Source of the DNA: Aquimarina spinulae
Lineage (GTDB): Bacteria; Bacteroidota; Bacteroidia; Flavobacteriales; Flavobacteriaceae
DNA: 64,000 nucleotides
Reading direction: 5' to 3'
NCBI RefSeq assembly: GCF_943373825.1
Contig: NZ_CALSBP010000002.1
Span: 3,027,501-3,091,500 of the forward strand
The first letter of the stretch is position 1; the number at the start of each line of letters is the position of its first letter. Position numbers and translations under genes: made by a program. Below the pieces are notes generated by a model. The model saw nothing but the letters and a program-made list of their open reading frames with translations, was not told where the DNA came from and ran no database searches. Positions 8,450 through 17,905 of this stretch are shown here, in pieces.

Positions 8450-9118
8450 ATGTTTAAAAAAGTCCTTATCTCCGAAGATCAACAAAGTATTAGTATAGGA
8501 TTGCAAAACACATTAAAAGAGTTTTATATTCAGGAAATAGAAATTGTTAATTATTGTGATAATGCTTTGCTTAAACTAAGGTCTTCCAGACAGAAAAACA
8601 TTCCATTTGATCTCTTAATTACCGATCTCTCTTTTAAAGAAGATCATAAATTGAGAAAAATTAGCTCTGGAGATGAACTTATTAAACAGGTTAAAAAAAT
8701 TCAACCAGATCTTAAGGTTGTCGTTTTTTCTGTAGAAAATCGTATTGGGAAAATAAGAGAACTTGTCGATAATCAAAAAATTAATGCTTACGTTTCAAAG
8801 GGTAGGCAGGGTACAGAAGATATGGTTAAGGCTATCAAGGCCATTCTCCAGGGTAAAAATTATTATTCTGATGATATTATGAAATTACTTCGAAGATCTG
8901 ACAACATTTCAGAAATAAAAAAAACAGATACTTTAATCTTGAAATTAATAGCCAAAGGTTTGACACAACAACAAATATCGGATTATTTTAATAAACATAA
9001 TTTGTCTTCTGGTAGTAAAAGAAATATTGAGTTTCGTTTACAAAAACTGAAAGAACTTTTTGATGCAAAAACACTTCCTCAACTTATAGGAATTGCCAAA
9101 GATGTTGGCTTGATTTAA
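8450..9118 (+). CDS. Two-component response regulator with LuxR-like HTH
   Basis: A 222-residue protein with a receiver domain (acidic pair E9/D10, phospho-acceptor D59 in LLITDL, conserved K117 in YVSKG) and a C-terminal helix-turn-helix (about residues 155-220, LILKLIAKGLTQQQISDYFN). It partners the kinase immediately upstream in the same operon. The HTH is of the LuxR/FixJ type but divergent: the usual TVKxHxxNIxxKL stretch is replaced by SKRNIEFRLQKLKE. Target genes are unknown. The small exported and membrane proteins downstream are candidates. Confidence 0.88.
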   Translation: MFKKVLISEDQQSISIGLQNTLKEFYIQEIEIVNYCDNALLKLRSSRQKNIPFDLLITDLSFKEDHKLRKISSGDELIKQVKKIQPDLKVVVFSVENRIGKIRELVDNQKINAYVSKGRQGTEDMVKAIKAILQGKNYYSDDIMKLLRRSDNISEIKKTDTLILKLIAKGLTQQQISDYFNKHNLSSGSKRNIEFRLQKLKELFDAKTLPQLIGIAKDVGLI

Positions 9119-9356
9119 TTGTAGTTTCTTAAAACTTCTTTCTGAAACTCTAACGTGATGAAAACGCAATTTGAGTTTTAAACTAAAACAGCAACTTCTA
9201 ATTTACAAACCCTAATGGGTATCTATCTGAATTAAATGTACCATAAAAATGATGGATTGCGGTTTGTCGCAAGCTATTGATTTTTAATCACTTTACTTTT
9301 GAGTTATAGATAATAATTCATACGGGAAGCATTCATCGAATTCAAAAGTGGACATC

Positions 9357-9788
9357 ATGAAATACATTAAAATTCTGTTTTTAGCACTTTTATTACCATT
9401 AACACTTCAAGGTCAGGAAGTCTTTGAGGTCAAGTTTACTGCTGGTTTAACTCAATATCGATGTGCTCTGGTGATTTTTGATAATGGAACAGGTAAAATG
9501 CGTGTTAGGTATTATGATAAAAGAACTACAATGATTGAGCAAACTATGGCAATAGAAAACACACAGTATGGTATAAGGTTAAAGGGGTATAATCCGGTAT
9601 ATGCAGGGACAAAAATTAAACATCCAAGCTACAATGCAGATAACTTCTATATTTCAATGGATGAGTACGGAAAATATACAATCATTAATGTAGATGATGC
9701 TGGTACACGAGCAAAATCGTATATCAAGAAAATAAAAGGGAAGTATACTATAAATAATTTTCTAAGGGATTTTAATTGGAAATTATAA
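9357..9788 (+). CDS. Small exported protein of unknown function
   Basis: A protein of about 143 residues with a typical signal peptide (MKYIKILFLALLLPLTLQGQ) and a predicted beta-rich mature part (VIFDNGTGKMRVRYYD). I place the start at the ATG at 9357, which gives the cleaner signal peptide; an upstream in-frame ATG at 9348 would add three residues. No family is recognised. It follows the two-component pair by about 240 bp with a small TTGCG/CGCAA hairpin in between (9257-9272). Confidence 0.65.
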   Translation: MKYIKILFLALLLPLTLQGQEVFEVKFTAGLTQYRCALVIFDNGTGKMRVRYYDKRTTMIEQTMAIENTQYGIRLKGYNPVYAGTKIKHPSYNADNFYISMDEYGKYTIINVDDAGTRAKSYIKKIKGKYTINNFLRDFNWKL

Positions 9789-9909
9789 TCATGTACTTAT
9801 AAAATATGTAAAAACATACAGATAAGTTTTTAAATAATTATTGGAATTATCCCCAAATCAAAATCGAATATACACAGGTTATTTATTAATTTTTTAAATT
9901 ATTTTAAAG

Positions 9910-10167
9910 ATGAATACAGAAAATTCAGGCGGGGAGTCTTTAGTTCAAATTTTTGCGGTTGTAGGAGGTATTTTAGGATTTGGAATCGGAATTAGTGGTG
10001 AGGAATCAAGTTTTATTATGGCTATAATTCTAGCGATAATTGGGATAGCAATAGGGAGGTTTGTTGGAAATGTAGTATGGAGAATGTTAATCTTTTTAAT
10101 TGGATTATTAATTTTTCTTGTTAGAACGGGGCTACTTCGTGAGATTATGAGAGGATTATTTGATTGA
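9910..10167 (+). CDS. Small membrane protein
   Basis: An 85-residue protein with two or three hydrophobic segments: IFAVVGGILGFGIGI, FIMAIILAIIGIAIGRFVG and MLIFLIGLLIFLV. Glycine-rich helices suggest tight packing or oligomerisation. No family is recognised. The protein presumably sits in the inner membrane. Confidence 0.6.
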   Translation: MNTENSGGESLVQIFAVVGGILGFGIGISGEESSFIMAIILAIIGIAIGRFVGNVVWRMLIFLIGLLIFLVRTGLLREIMRGLFD

Positions 10168-10380
10168 TGAAAAAGTAGATTGACTATTTTTTTAAGGATA
10201 GTAATAATGAGTGTATACAGTTAAAGTATATAGCACTAATAATTTGATTCCTTTTGGAGAATTAGGAATTAATTTTAATCTATTTATTGGAAAACATAAA
10301 AGAAAAAGTAGAATAAGGGAGTATGTAATTCATGAAAGTAGTTCGTTCTAAGATAAATAAACCCTACCTTAAAAAAGTTA

Positions 10381-10407
10381 AAAACCTTTCGGTCAACGAA
10401 AGGTTTT
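10381..10407. terminator. Bidirectional terminator
   Basis: The stem AACCTTTCG / CGAAAGGTT has a GTCAA loop and is flanked by A and T runs. It lies about 40 bp beyond the stop of the minus-strand gene at 10448-12919. Confidence 0.85.
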
Positions 10408-10447
10408 TAATAAAATGTGTTTTGAGGATACTTTTTCTAACAATTTA

Positions 10448-12919
10448 TTATCGACGTACAATCTTTTTTATAGTTCTTCCTTTGCTCGTTTCAACTTCCA
10501 TAAAATATACTCCAGGTTGAAGAGATGATATATCGAAGCTAGAATCTGATGTTTCGAACACTTTTCTTCCATAGTAATTATATACAGAAACTTTTTTTAC
10601 GGTAATGGTGAGATTTACAACTCCATCTGTTGGATTAGGGTATAATTTAAAGGTGGATATTGTTTCTTCTTGTTGAATAGTGTCTAATACAATACAAGAG
10701 GATCTGGTTGTACAGCCATTAAGTGTAATATCAACAGCATATGAGCCATTTTCAGATGCAGTAAATGATTGATTTATTTCTCCAGAGATAGGTTGGTTTA
10801 TTTCACAATTAATCCACTGATATGTTGCATCTGTTTGAATGGCTGTATAGGTTAGTGAATTATTTGTTATTGTTACATCTGGTAATACGTTTATGGTTAT
10901 GTCTACCATGTTAGAGGTAGCACATGTGCCTAATGTGGTATAGGTTACGGTATGGGTTCCAGGGATAGATTTCTGGATATCAATTTCTCCGGAAATTTCA
11001 TTAATACTTAATCCCGATGTTGAACTAAATGTTCCTCCTGTTACCCCTGTTATTGTTGGTGTGGGATTATTTGCATCAGGACAATAGGTCAAATCATCAA
11101 AACTGAAACCAGAATCATCTAATTGAGTAATATCTACGACTATATCACTAGAATTGGGACAGGTTCCCGTAGTTGTATACGTTATGGTGTATGATCCTGT
11201 TGTGCTGGTAGCAATGTCGATTGTCCCGGTGTTAGGATCAATGCTTAATCCTGCTGTACTGGAAAATACTCCTCCAGCCAATCCTGAAATCGAGGGGGTA
11301 GGGTTGGCGTCTTCTTTGCAATAATTACTTGAGCTATAGTTAAAACTTGGGTCGTCCAATTCGATAATACCTACAACAACATCATTAGAATTGGGACAGA
11401 CTCCCGTAGTTGTATAGGTTATAGTGTGAGATCCTGTTGTGCTGGCGGCAATATTGATTGTCCCGGTATTGGGATCAATGCTTAATCCTGATGTGCTAGA
11501 GAATACTCCACCCACTAATCCTGTAATTGTTGGTGTTGGATTAACGTCATCTTTACAATAGTTGGTCATGTCATAGTTAAAACTTGGGTCATCTATTGCG
11601 TTAACCGTAATTGTAATAGTCATACCGGTTGCGGTTGTTTCATCAATACAAGATATGTCTCCATCTTCTCCTCGTATATAATAGGTAGTGCTTGGTGCAG
11701 TAGGTGTAACTTCAAAGGTCGATGTATTAGTTTTTGTTGTGCCTACTAAGGTGCCTCCATAAGAATCAGTATATATCGACCATGTCGAAGCAATATTTAG
11801 ATTGCCAGTAATAGTTATGGTAGAGGTTTCTCCTTCACAAAGCACAGGTGTGGCTGTTACGGTTGATATGGTGGGAGCAATACAAACAGGAACTTGTCTA
11901 AACCAGGCAAATCTAGGAGCATTAAAATTTGCTAAAATAGCATCTTTTAAACCATCTCCATTTACATCGCCAAAATCGACAGTAGGAAAATCCCCTATAT
12001 CGGCATTAGTTAATTCTCCATCCATGTCAAGTTGAGGAGCTGCAAAATGAGGGCTTGTTACTGTTCCAATATTTTCGATCCATCTCACAAAACCAGTGTC
12101 AATCATAAAATACATATCATAATCCCCATCTTTGTCAAAATCTTCAAATACAGGTATGGGTACATCCATATTGGTATATGCACTTTCATCATCCCAAGGA
12201 CTATCCGCTTCAGATTGTAATTCAAAATTAGGATTTTCTTTGGTGCCTATATTTTTATAGTATGTTAGCTTATCACCTCCCAATGCTACTAAGTCGAGAT
12301 CTGTGTCATTATCAAGATCTACAAACCCTAAACCTGGAAATTCTGCGATATCTTGATCCAGAAGCCCAGGTAAACAATCTGGAGCATATTCAAATACCGG
12401 TACTTCTGGAGTGCCAATATTCCTATAAAATCGAATATCATCATTTGTTAAGCCTTCATAATTATATTGAGATCCAATAAATAGATCCAGATCTCCATCA
12501 TCATCAATATCTGCCAATTGCGGTCTATTTTGATTTCTCGCAGAGCTACTGGCATGTATTTTTATAGTATCTAAGGTAGGTATTGATGCCAGAACCCAAT
12601 AGGGAGCTGTAGCTGTACCCGTATTTTCGAAGTAATGAATAGATCCTCTTTGACTTCCAGAAATAAAATCAAGATCATTGTCATTGTCAAGATCTACCAG
12701 TATAGCCGAAGGAAGACGCCCATCTGAAGTAGGTATTTCTGTAGCTCCTCCCGGGCCATATAATCCAGCAGGTTCGGGTCCAGGACGTGTAGAACCACTA
12801 CCATCAGGATTAGAGAGAATTCTTCCTCCTCTAAACTCCCAGCTTATATAATCAGCTTGCGCAAGCATTAATTGATTCCCCAAATGAAAAAGTAAACAAA
12901 TAAGTAATAGTTTTTTCAT
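10448..12919 (-). CDS. T9SS-secreted VCBS/FG-GAP repeat protein
   Basis: An 823-residue secreted protein. It has a signal peptide (MKKLLLICLLFHLGNQLMLAQ), then FG-GAP/VCBS-type repeats with calcium-binding-like loops (DLDNDNDLDF, DIDDDGDLDLF, DLDNDTDLDL, DFDKDGDYDMYF, DVNGDGLKD) in about residues 70-335. These are followed by an Ig-like segment, three near-identical ~77-residue repeats containing DDPSFNY and TPTITG (about residues 445-680), and a C-terminal type A sorting domain (FKLYPNPTDG to TIKKIVRR). The sorting domain marks export across the outer membrane by the type IX system. The function is likely surface-associated (adhesion or binding); no catalytic motif is seen. Confidence 0.85.
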   Translation of the reverse strand: MKKLLLICLLFHLGNQLMLAQADYISWEFRGGRILSNPDGSGSTRPGPEPAGLYGPGGATEIPTSDGRLPSAILVDLDNDNDLDFISGSQRGSIHYFENTGTATAPYWVLASIPTLDTIKIHASSSARNQNRPQLADIDDDGDLDLFIGSQYNYEGLTNDDIRFYRNIGTPEVPVFEYAPDCLPGLLDQDIAEFPGLGFVDLDNDTDLDLVALGGDKLTYYKNIGTKENPNFELQSEADSPWDDESAYTNMDVPIPVFEDFDKDGDYDMYFMIDTGFVRWIENIGTVTSPHFAAPQLDMDGELTNADIGDFPTVDFGDVNGDGLKDAILANFNAPRFAWFRQVPVCIAPTISTVTATPVLCEGETSTITITGNLNIASTWSIYTDSYGGTLVGTTKTNTSTFEVTPTAPSTTYYIRGEDGDISCIDETTATGMTITITVNAIDDPSFNYDMTNYCKDDVNPTPTITGLVGGVFSSTSGLSIDPNTGTINIAASTTGSHTITYTTTGVCPNSNDVVVGIIELDDPSFNYSSSNYCKEDANPTPSISGLAGGVFSSTAGLSIDPNTGTIDIATSTTGSYTITYTTTGTCPNSSDIVVDITQLDDSGFSFDDLTYCPDANNPTPTITGVTGGTFSSTSGLSINEISGEIDIQKSIPGTHTVTYTTLGTCATSNMVDITINVLPDVTITNNSLTYTAIQTDATYQWINCEINQPISGEINQSFTASENGSYAVDITLNGCTTRSSCIVLDTIQQEETISTFKLYPNPTDGVVNLTITVKKVSVYNYYGRKVFETSDSSFDISSLQPGVYFMEVETSKGRTIKKIVRR
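10900..11600 (-). repeat. Three tandem ~230-bp coding repeats
   Basis: Within the T9SS protein the sequence encoding the module (S/D)DPSFNY...YCK(D/E)D through SGLSIDPNTGTI and TYTTTG occurs twice almost identically and once diverged. This indicates recent duplication. The boundaries are approximate. Confidence 0.7.
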
Positions 12920-13367
12920 AACTATAGTTTTAAAATAGTTGATCTCTAAATCTTATAATACACATCATTATGATATATACTTTTTGTATATATCATAGTC
13001 AATTAATAATTTTAAATGGCAGCACATCACTGCAAACCAATTATGGAGATAATAGGGGCAATTTAATTTAGAGACATTTTATGTTCTCTCGGTCTGTGGT
13101 TTTAAGAAGTACTGTATTACCATTACCAAGAGGGGGGAAAGTAAGTAATTTTATATGTATAATACAATTGAGTGCAAAATTAGTAATTTAGTTTTTCTTT
13201 AACAAGATAATATTTTGTTAATACTCTGTTTTATGTTTTTACGCTCATCAAAATAGTAGGAATTAATTGTTTCTAAGGGCTTCGAAAGGGATTTTTGAAA
13301 TGATAAATTGAATCCTGCAAAGATCACTTTTTTTAATAGTACTCTAGCTTATATTCATGAGTACTTT
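12920..13367. other. 448-bp intergenic region with AT-rich hairpins
   Basis: No gene is supported. A perfect 12-bp inverted repeat TATGATATATAC / GTATATATCATA with a TTTTT loop lies at 12969-12997, about 50 bp upstream of the minus-strand T9SS gene start. An AGTACTC/GAGTACT hairpin lies at 13338-13365, next to the end of the kelch-like gene. Confidence 0.5.
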
Positions 13368-14675
13368 TTAATCAAACGCCCATACCTGATTCGTCTGATC
13401 ATTAACAACTCTGGATCTAGCACCTCCTACAATATATAGTTTATCCAGATGACTTATTGCTTGAGTATTAAGTATATGTTTAAAAGGAGTATTATTTGTT
13501 GCATTTTTCCAAAATACTCCATCTCTTGAGAACCACATATCATACAACCTTTCAGTATTTGTAGACTCACCACCAATAATCCACATTTTGTAATCATAAA
13601 TAACGGTTGCATGTTTCCATCGAGGTTTATAACCAGGATTTTTGGTAACTAATTCCCACTTGATACCATCAGTACTGTTCCATACTTCATTATCATTTGT
13701 TAAGCCTTTCCACCCTCCTATTAACCAAATTTTATCTTTATACACCAGGAAATTGGAATCATTAAAATCCGTACTAAAATCAGGAGAATCTTGTTTTAAA
13801 ATCCAATTTTTTGCATCCGAACTATTCCAAATTTTTACTTTTTGATATCCATTATGAATAACCCATAATTTATCTTGAAATACAAGAGGGGTAATATCAT
13901 CTCCATAAAGACCAATATTCGGAGTAATTAACTTCCAGTTAACCCCATCTTTAGTCGACCAAAATTGAATTACGTTTCTCATACCATTAACTTCAAATTC
14001 TCCTATTACAATCAACTTATTTCGAAAAACTATAGCTTGTATGCTTATAGAATTATTAAAAGGAATATGAGTCGTTACCTTATTCCAGTATTCACCATCT
14101 GTCGAAGTCCATATATCACAAGGTTGTTCAAGAAATTTTTCTTCACGATGAATTATGTCTCCACCGATGATCCATAGTTTATTATCAAATTTAATTAGCT
14201 TATGCCTATGTCTTGCAGGAAATTCACTTGGAGAATTAATGTAATTAATGTTGGTTTTAAGGTTTCGAGTTGTAAAAAAATAAATATTGCTATCGGTTAT
14301 TCCTCCTTTTTTATCTTTTGCTGTAACTTTCCAAAATACTTTTGTGTATATAGGTAGTAAAGGTAGTTTTACTTCATTTTTTGTTAATTCGAAAGCAATT
14401 GGTATTGTTGGGAAATTATTAGAATCTTCACTAAGGTATACATCATAATATATTTTATCTCCATCGGGATCAATCGCTTGTTCCCAAACTAGTACAGGAG
14501 TTCTTTCTACGTTCAATGATTTGTTTTTTACACTAACTAATTTAAAAGGATTTGGGGCTTTGTTATTAGGATCATTATTTTGATTATTTTTTATGCAGGA
14601 ACTACTACTAAATAAAATACTAAGAATTGCTATTTTAATATAATAGAACTTTGATTTTAATATAATGGCTTTCAT
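13368..14675 (-). CDS. Kelch-like beta-propeller lipoprotein
   Basis: A protein of about 435 residues from the preferred ATG at 14675. That start gives a lipoprotein signal (IAILSILFSSSSC); an upstream ATG at 14723 adds 16 unlikely residues. Residues ~45-135 form a fibronectin-like domain (TPVLVWEQAIDPDGDKIYYDVYL). The rest carries repeated kelch-type blades with KLWIIGG, KLIVIGE, KLWVIHN, KIWLIGG, KMWIIGG and KLYIVGG, each with a Trp-containing SxDGxxW turn. It is probably an outer-membrane or surface binding protein. No enzyme active site is visible. Confidence 0.8.
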   Translation of the reverse strand: MKAIILKSKFYYIKIAILSILFSSSSCIKNNQNNDPNNKAPNPFKLVSVKNKSLNVERTPVLVWEQAIDPDGDKIYYDVYLSEDSNNFPTIPIAFELTKNEVKLPLLPIYTKVFWKVTAKDKKGGITDSNIYFFTTRNLKTNINYINSPSEFPARHRHKLIKFDNKLWIIGGDIIHREEKFLEQPCDIWTSTDGEYWNKVTTHIPFNNSISIQAIVFRNKLIVIGEFEVNGMRNVIQFWSTKDGVNWKLITPNIGLYGDDITPLVFQDKLWVIHNGYQKVKIWNSSDAKNWILKQDSPDFSTDFNDSNFLVYKDKIWLIGGWKGLTNDNEVWNSTDGIKWELVTKNPGYKPRWKHATVIYDYKMWIIGGESTNTERLYDMWFSRDGVFWKNATNNTPFKHILNTQAISHLDKLYIVGGARSRVVNDQTNQVWAFD

Positions 14676-14935
14676 TGTTACGTGTAATTTGAAATATACT
14701 CTGTAAAAATTAACTGAAAACAATTTTGAGAACTCAATTAACCAGAAAATAAAATAAGACTTGTGAGGTATTGTAAAATTGAGGAATAAATTTTCTTAAA
14801 TCAAGAGGGGTTTGCCCCTTTTTAGGAAATACTATATTTTACTTTAAACTATACAAAAATAATTAGGACAAACTCGTTTTACGCTTTGTAAGACAGGGAA
14901 AAGTAAGCATAGCGTATTTGTAATTATATAAACGC

Positions 14936-14965
14936 AAAAAAGTCCAACATTTCTGCTGGACTTTT
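14936..14965 (-). terminator. Terminator downstream of tRNA-Asn
   Basis: On the minus strand the stem AAAAGTCCA / TGGACTTTTTT follows the tRNA 3' end directly, with a T run. Confidence 0.85.
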
Positions 14966-14966
14966 G

Positions 14967-15040
14967 CTCCCCCTCTTGGACTCGAACCAAGGACCCTCTG
15001 ATTAACAGTCAGATGCTCTAACCAACTGAGCTAAGGAGGA
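14967..15040 (-). tRNA. tRNA-Asn (GTT)
   Basis: A 74-nt cloverleaf on the minus strand. The acceptor stem TCCTCCT pairs with AGGGGGA and the discriminator base is G. The D arm is AGCTCAGTTGGTTAGAGC, the anticodon loop CTGTTAA carries GTT, and the T arm has GGTTCGAGTCC. The CCA end is not encoded. No duplicated attachment sequence or integrase was noticed beside it. Confidence 0.97.
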
Positions 15041-15190
15041 ATTTATTTTTGCAAATATAGAGCGTTTTTCTCTTTTTGCGAGTGCAAATATATACTATTT
15101 TTTATATCTCAAAAAGATTTTTTTGATTTTTTCAGGTTATTTATTCAGTATTTGGTAAATATTATTTCGTTTATTAATGCTTGTTTTACT

Positions 15191-15226
15191 AAAAACCTCA
15201 ACTATATGTTTGTAGTTGAGGTTTTT
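15191..15226. terminator. Terminator-like hairpin
   Basis: The 13-bp stem AAAACCTCAACTA / TAGTTGAGGTTTT is flanked by A and T runs. It lies about 60 bp beyond the stop of the minus-strand peptide gene at 15287-15454 and upstream of tRNA-Asn. Confidence 0.85.
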
Positions 15227-15286
15227 AGCGCAATTTTTGTTAAATAAGAAGCTTACTTCTTATTTTTTAACCCAGATAAGAATCGT

Positions 15287-15454
15287 TTAAAATAAAATAG
15301 GCTCTCCTTCTGGAAATGGTTTAGGAAATTGAGGGAAAAATGGAGGAATACATCCACCCCCAGTTCCATCATCATATACATTTGTAGAATGTGGCTCAGT
15401 ACCACCATTAATACGTTTAGCTTCTAAACTTGTTAATTCGATTAGGTTTTTCAT
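15287..15454 (-). CDS. GG-leader peptide precursor, proline-rich core
   Basis: A 55-residue ORF beginning MKNLIELTSLEAKRINGG, a compact double-glycine leader of the Bacteroidota natural-product-precursor type. The core of about 37 residues has one Cys and a Pro/Phe-rich tail (CIPPFFPQFPKPFPEGEP). Terminators lie on both sides (15191-15226 and 15592-15639), so the gene forms its own transcript. No modification or export genes are adjacent. With a single Cys, a disulfide would need a partner peptide. Confidence 0.7.
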   Translation of the reverse strand: MKNLIELTSLEAKRINGGTEPHSTNVYDDGTGGGCIPPFFPQFPKPFPEGEPILF

Positions 15455-15591
15455 TTTTTAATTGATTTAATGATACATTATTTTTAAGCTATCTCTTTTG
15501 ATTGATAACTGATGTAAAACTAATAAGCATTGGTCTCAAATTGTGAGACGTTATCTAAAAAATGAAAGAAACTGTTTACTTAGGGGGTAAA

Positions 15592-15639
15592 AAAATTAAG
15601 TCAATAAACCAGATCCAAATGGTTTATTGACTTAATTTT
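15592..15639. terminator. 20-bp perfect inverted repeat, terminator of rseP
   Basis: AAAATTAAGTCAATAAACCA pairs perfectly with TGGTTTATTGACTTAATTTT around an 8-base loop. It lies 48 bp beyond the rseP stop and can act in both directions. Confidence 0.85.
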
Positions 15640-15686
15640 ATCTCTTAATAGAAGGGTTTAAAACCTCTATTTATCTTAAGGTTTCG

Positions 15687-17009
15687 CTATTTATCAAAAA
15701 TTGCCCGGTAAATATCATTACCGTTGGCAAATAACAATAGAGCGATAAGAAGAATAAAGCCTGCAAGTTGTGCATACTCCATAAACTTATCGTTGGGTTT
15801 TCTACCTGCAATAATTTCGTATAATAAAAACATTACATGACCACCATCTAATGCCGGGATAGGAAGGATATTCATAAATGCCAAAATAATTGAAATAAAG
15901 GCTGTGGTTCCCCAAAAAGCTCTCCAGTTCCAGGCATCGGGAAAAAGATTTCCGATCGCACCAAATCCACCTACCTGACTAGCTCCTTTTTTGGTAAATA
16001 CATATTTAAACTGTGCTATATAATCATGTAAAGTCCAATATCCAAAATCAAAACCTTTGGTAATACTTTCTCCAAAAGAATATTTTTTTTCTTGAACCTT
16101 ATAGCCATTTTTAACTACAACACCAATTAGCCCATCTTCGTTTGGAGTTATAGAAGTAGAATTGGTCTCATTGTTTCTCACATAATTTATAGCAATAGCA
16201 GTGCCTTTACTTTCTTGAATTGTTTTTCTAAACTCATGCCAATATCGTATAGGTTTTCCGTTTACTTCAGTTATTTTATCTCCTTTTTTAAGTCCGGCTT
16301 TCTCAGCTATTTCAAGATATGTACTATCTATAATTGGTTTGTTTATAGGAGAAAAAGGTCGTAAAACCCCAGATTCAAACATGGTTGTTCCTATGTTTTC
16401 AGGAACTTGGATTGTTTCCTTATTTCCACTTTGATGTAAAACGCTAATGTTTTTAACATCACGCATAAACAAATAGTGATTGATTTGGGTTACATCTTCT
16501 AACGTCTTACCATTTATTTCAAGAATTCGATCTCCGTCTTCAAATCCTAACTTTTTAAAAGAATCTTCTACCGCAAAACCGTTTGGCATATCATCAAAAC
16601 CAACATAATTGGTTCCCCAGGTAAATATAATTGCCATATAGATTAAGAATCCAAGGATAATGTTTACCGTAACACCACCTAGCATGATGATCAATCTTTG
16701 CCAGGCTGGTTTAGATCGAAACTCCCATGGTTGTGGCGGGCCAGCCATTTGCTCTTTATCCATACTCTCATCTATCATACCAGCGATTTTAACATATCCT
16801 CCTAGAGGTAGCCAACCAATACCATAAACGGTTTCACCTATTTTTTTCTTAAATAGCGAGAATTTTATGTCAAAAAACAAATAGAATTTCTCTACTCTTG
16901 TTTTAAATAATTTGGCAGGAATAAAGTGTCCTAATTCGTGTAATACGATCAGAATAGATAAACTTAATAGTAACTGTATTGCTTTTATAAAAAATGGACT
17001 CATAGTCAT
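15687..17009 (-). CDS. rseP: RseP-family site-2 metalloprotease
   Basis: A 440-residue inner-membrane zinc protease of family M50B. The HELGH zinc motif is at residues 24-28 in the first membrane helix. A hydrophobic segment (LIIMLGGVTVNIILGFLIYM) precedes two PDZ-like domains (about residues 130-310). The third catalytic element NILPIPALDGGH lies near residue 380 before the last membrane helix. The length and layout match RseP, which cleaves transmembrane anti-sigma factors and leftover signal peptides. The start could be M1 or M3. It is transcribed alone and ends at a very strong hairpin. Confidence 0.93.
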   Translation of the reverse strand: MTMSPFFIKAIQLLLSLSILIVLHELGHFIPAKLFKTRVEKFYLFFDIKFSLFKKKIGETVYGIGWLPLGGYVKIAGMIDESMDKEQMAGPPQPWEFRSKPAWQRLIIMLGGVTVNIILGFLIYMAIIFTWGTNYVGFDDMPNGFAVEDSFKKLGFEDGDRILEINGKTLEDVTQINHYLFMRDVKNISVLHQSGNKETIQVPENIGTTMFESGVLRPFSPINKPIIDSTYLEIAEKAGLKKGDKITEVNGKPIRYWHEFRKTIQESKGTAIAINYVRNNETNSTSITPNEDGLIGVVVKNGYKVQEKKYSFGESITKGFDFGYWTLHDYIAQFKYVFTKKGASQVGGFGAIGNLFPDAWNWRAFWGTTAFISIILAFMNILPIPALDGGHVMFLLYEIIAGRKPNDKFMEYAQLAGFILLIALLLFANGNDIYRAIFDK

Positions 17010-17133
17010 TGTTCAAAATTAAATCACGCAAAAGTAACCTTTTAGAAGAGTATATGAAAAAAAACTACCATACAGTTCGGTAGATTTAGGATTTTTTTAA
17101 TGAAAACGACCTTTTTATAAGTGATAATCCTCG

Positions 17134-17141
17134 TAATTTTG
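17134..17141 (+). promoter_or_regulatory. Possible -7 element for the SCO gene
   Basis: TAATTTTG fits the TAnnTTTG consensus 19 bp before the SCO start codon. No clear TTG -33 element is seen. Confidence 0.4.
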
Positions 17142-17159
17142 TAAGCACAATAAATCAAT

Positions 17160-17834
17160 ATGCTTCAGTTTTTTTCTAAATACAAATTTTTCGCAATCGT
17201 ACTTTTTGTATTATCTGCTATTATTATTTCTATAATATATTCAATTCTTAAACCCAATCGAGTTTTACCTGTGTATGAACCCGATATGGTGAATACAGAA
17301 TTGGTAGATAGTACAGTGCAGTATATTCGCAAATATCATAAAATTCCAGATTTTAAATTAACCAATCAAAATGGAGAAGAAGTAACCCAGCAAAATTATA
17401 AGGATAAGATTTATGTCGCAGATTTTTTCTTTACTACTTGCCAAACAATTTGTCCTATCATGACAGGACATATGAAGGAGGTGCAGGAGCAGTTAATAGA
17501 TGATGGTGATGTGCTTTTGCTATCACATTCTGTGACTCCAAAAATAGATAGTGTTGCCAGGTTAAAAAAATATGCGCTTGAAAAAGGGGTAGATGATACT
17601 AAATGGAATTTGGTTACGGGAGATAAAAAGCAGATCTACGACCTGGCTCGTAAATCATATTTGGCAGCAAAATCTGACGGAGATGGTGGAGCATATGATA
17701 TGGTACATACAGAGAATTTTGTGTTAGTAGACAAAAAGAAACGAATAAGGGGCTTTTATGATGGAACCAATCCTGAAGAAATTGATCGCTTACTTGATGA
17801 TATTAAAATCCTGAAAAAAGAAAATAAGAAGTAG
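17160..17834 (+). CDS. SCO1/SenC-family protein
   Basis: A 224-residue membrane-anchored thioredoxin-fold protein. The N-terminal anchor is FAIVLFVLSAIIISIIYSIL. The copper-binding and redox motif CxxxC is at C94/C98 (FTTCQTICPI), and the distal His ligand is H183 (MVHTENF). SCO proteins deliver copper to, or reduce the Cu-A site of, cytochrome c oxidase. All metal ligands are present. The gene stands alone, with a terminator shared with the convergent serine hydrolase gene. Confidence 0.92.
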   Translation: MLQFFSKYKFFAIVLFVLSAIIISIIYSILKPNRVLPVYEPDMVNTELVDSTVQYIRKYHKIPDFKLTNQNGEEVTQQNYKDKIYVADFFFTTCQTICPIMTGHMKEVQEQLIDDGDVLLLSHSVTPKIDSVARLKKYALEKGVDDTKWNLVTGDKKQIYDLARKSYLAAKSDGDGGAYDMVHTENFVLVDKKKRIRGFYDGTNPEEIDRLLDDIKILKKENKK

Positions 17835-17850
17835 CATAACTGATAATCAT

Positions 17851-17885
17851 AAAAAAAACAGCCGATAAATTATTCGGCTGTTTTT
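17851..17885. terminator. Bidirectional terminator between convergent genes
   Basis: The stem AAACAGCCGA / TCGGCTGTTT has flanking A and T runs and lies between the SCO and serine hydrolase stops. Confidence 0.9.
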
Positions 17886-17905
17886 AATTAGAAGAGATAT
17901 ATCAA

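Noticed and set aside
14967-15040. tRNA-Asn as an integration site
   Set aside because: No integrase and no repeated 3' tRNA fragment were noticed nearby.
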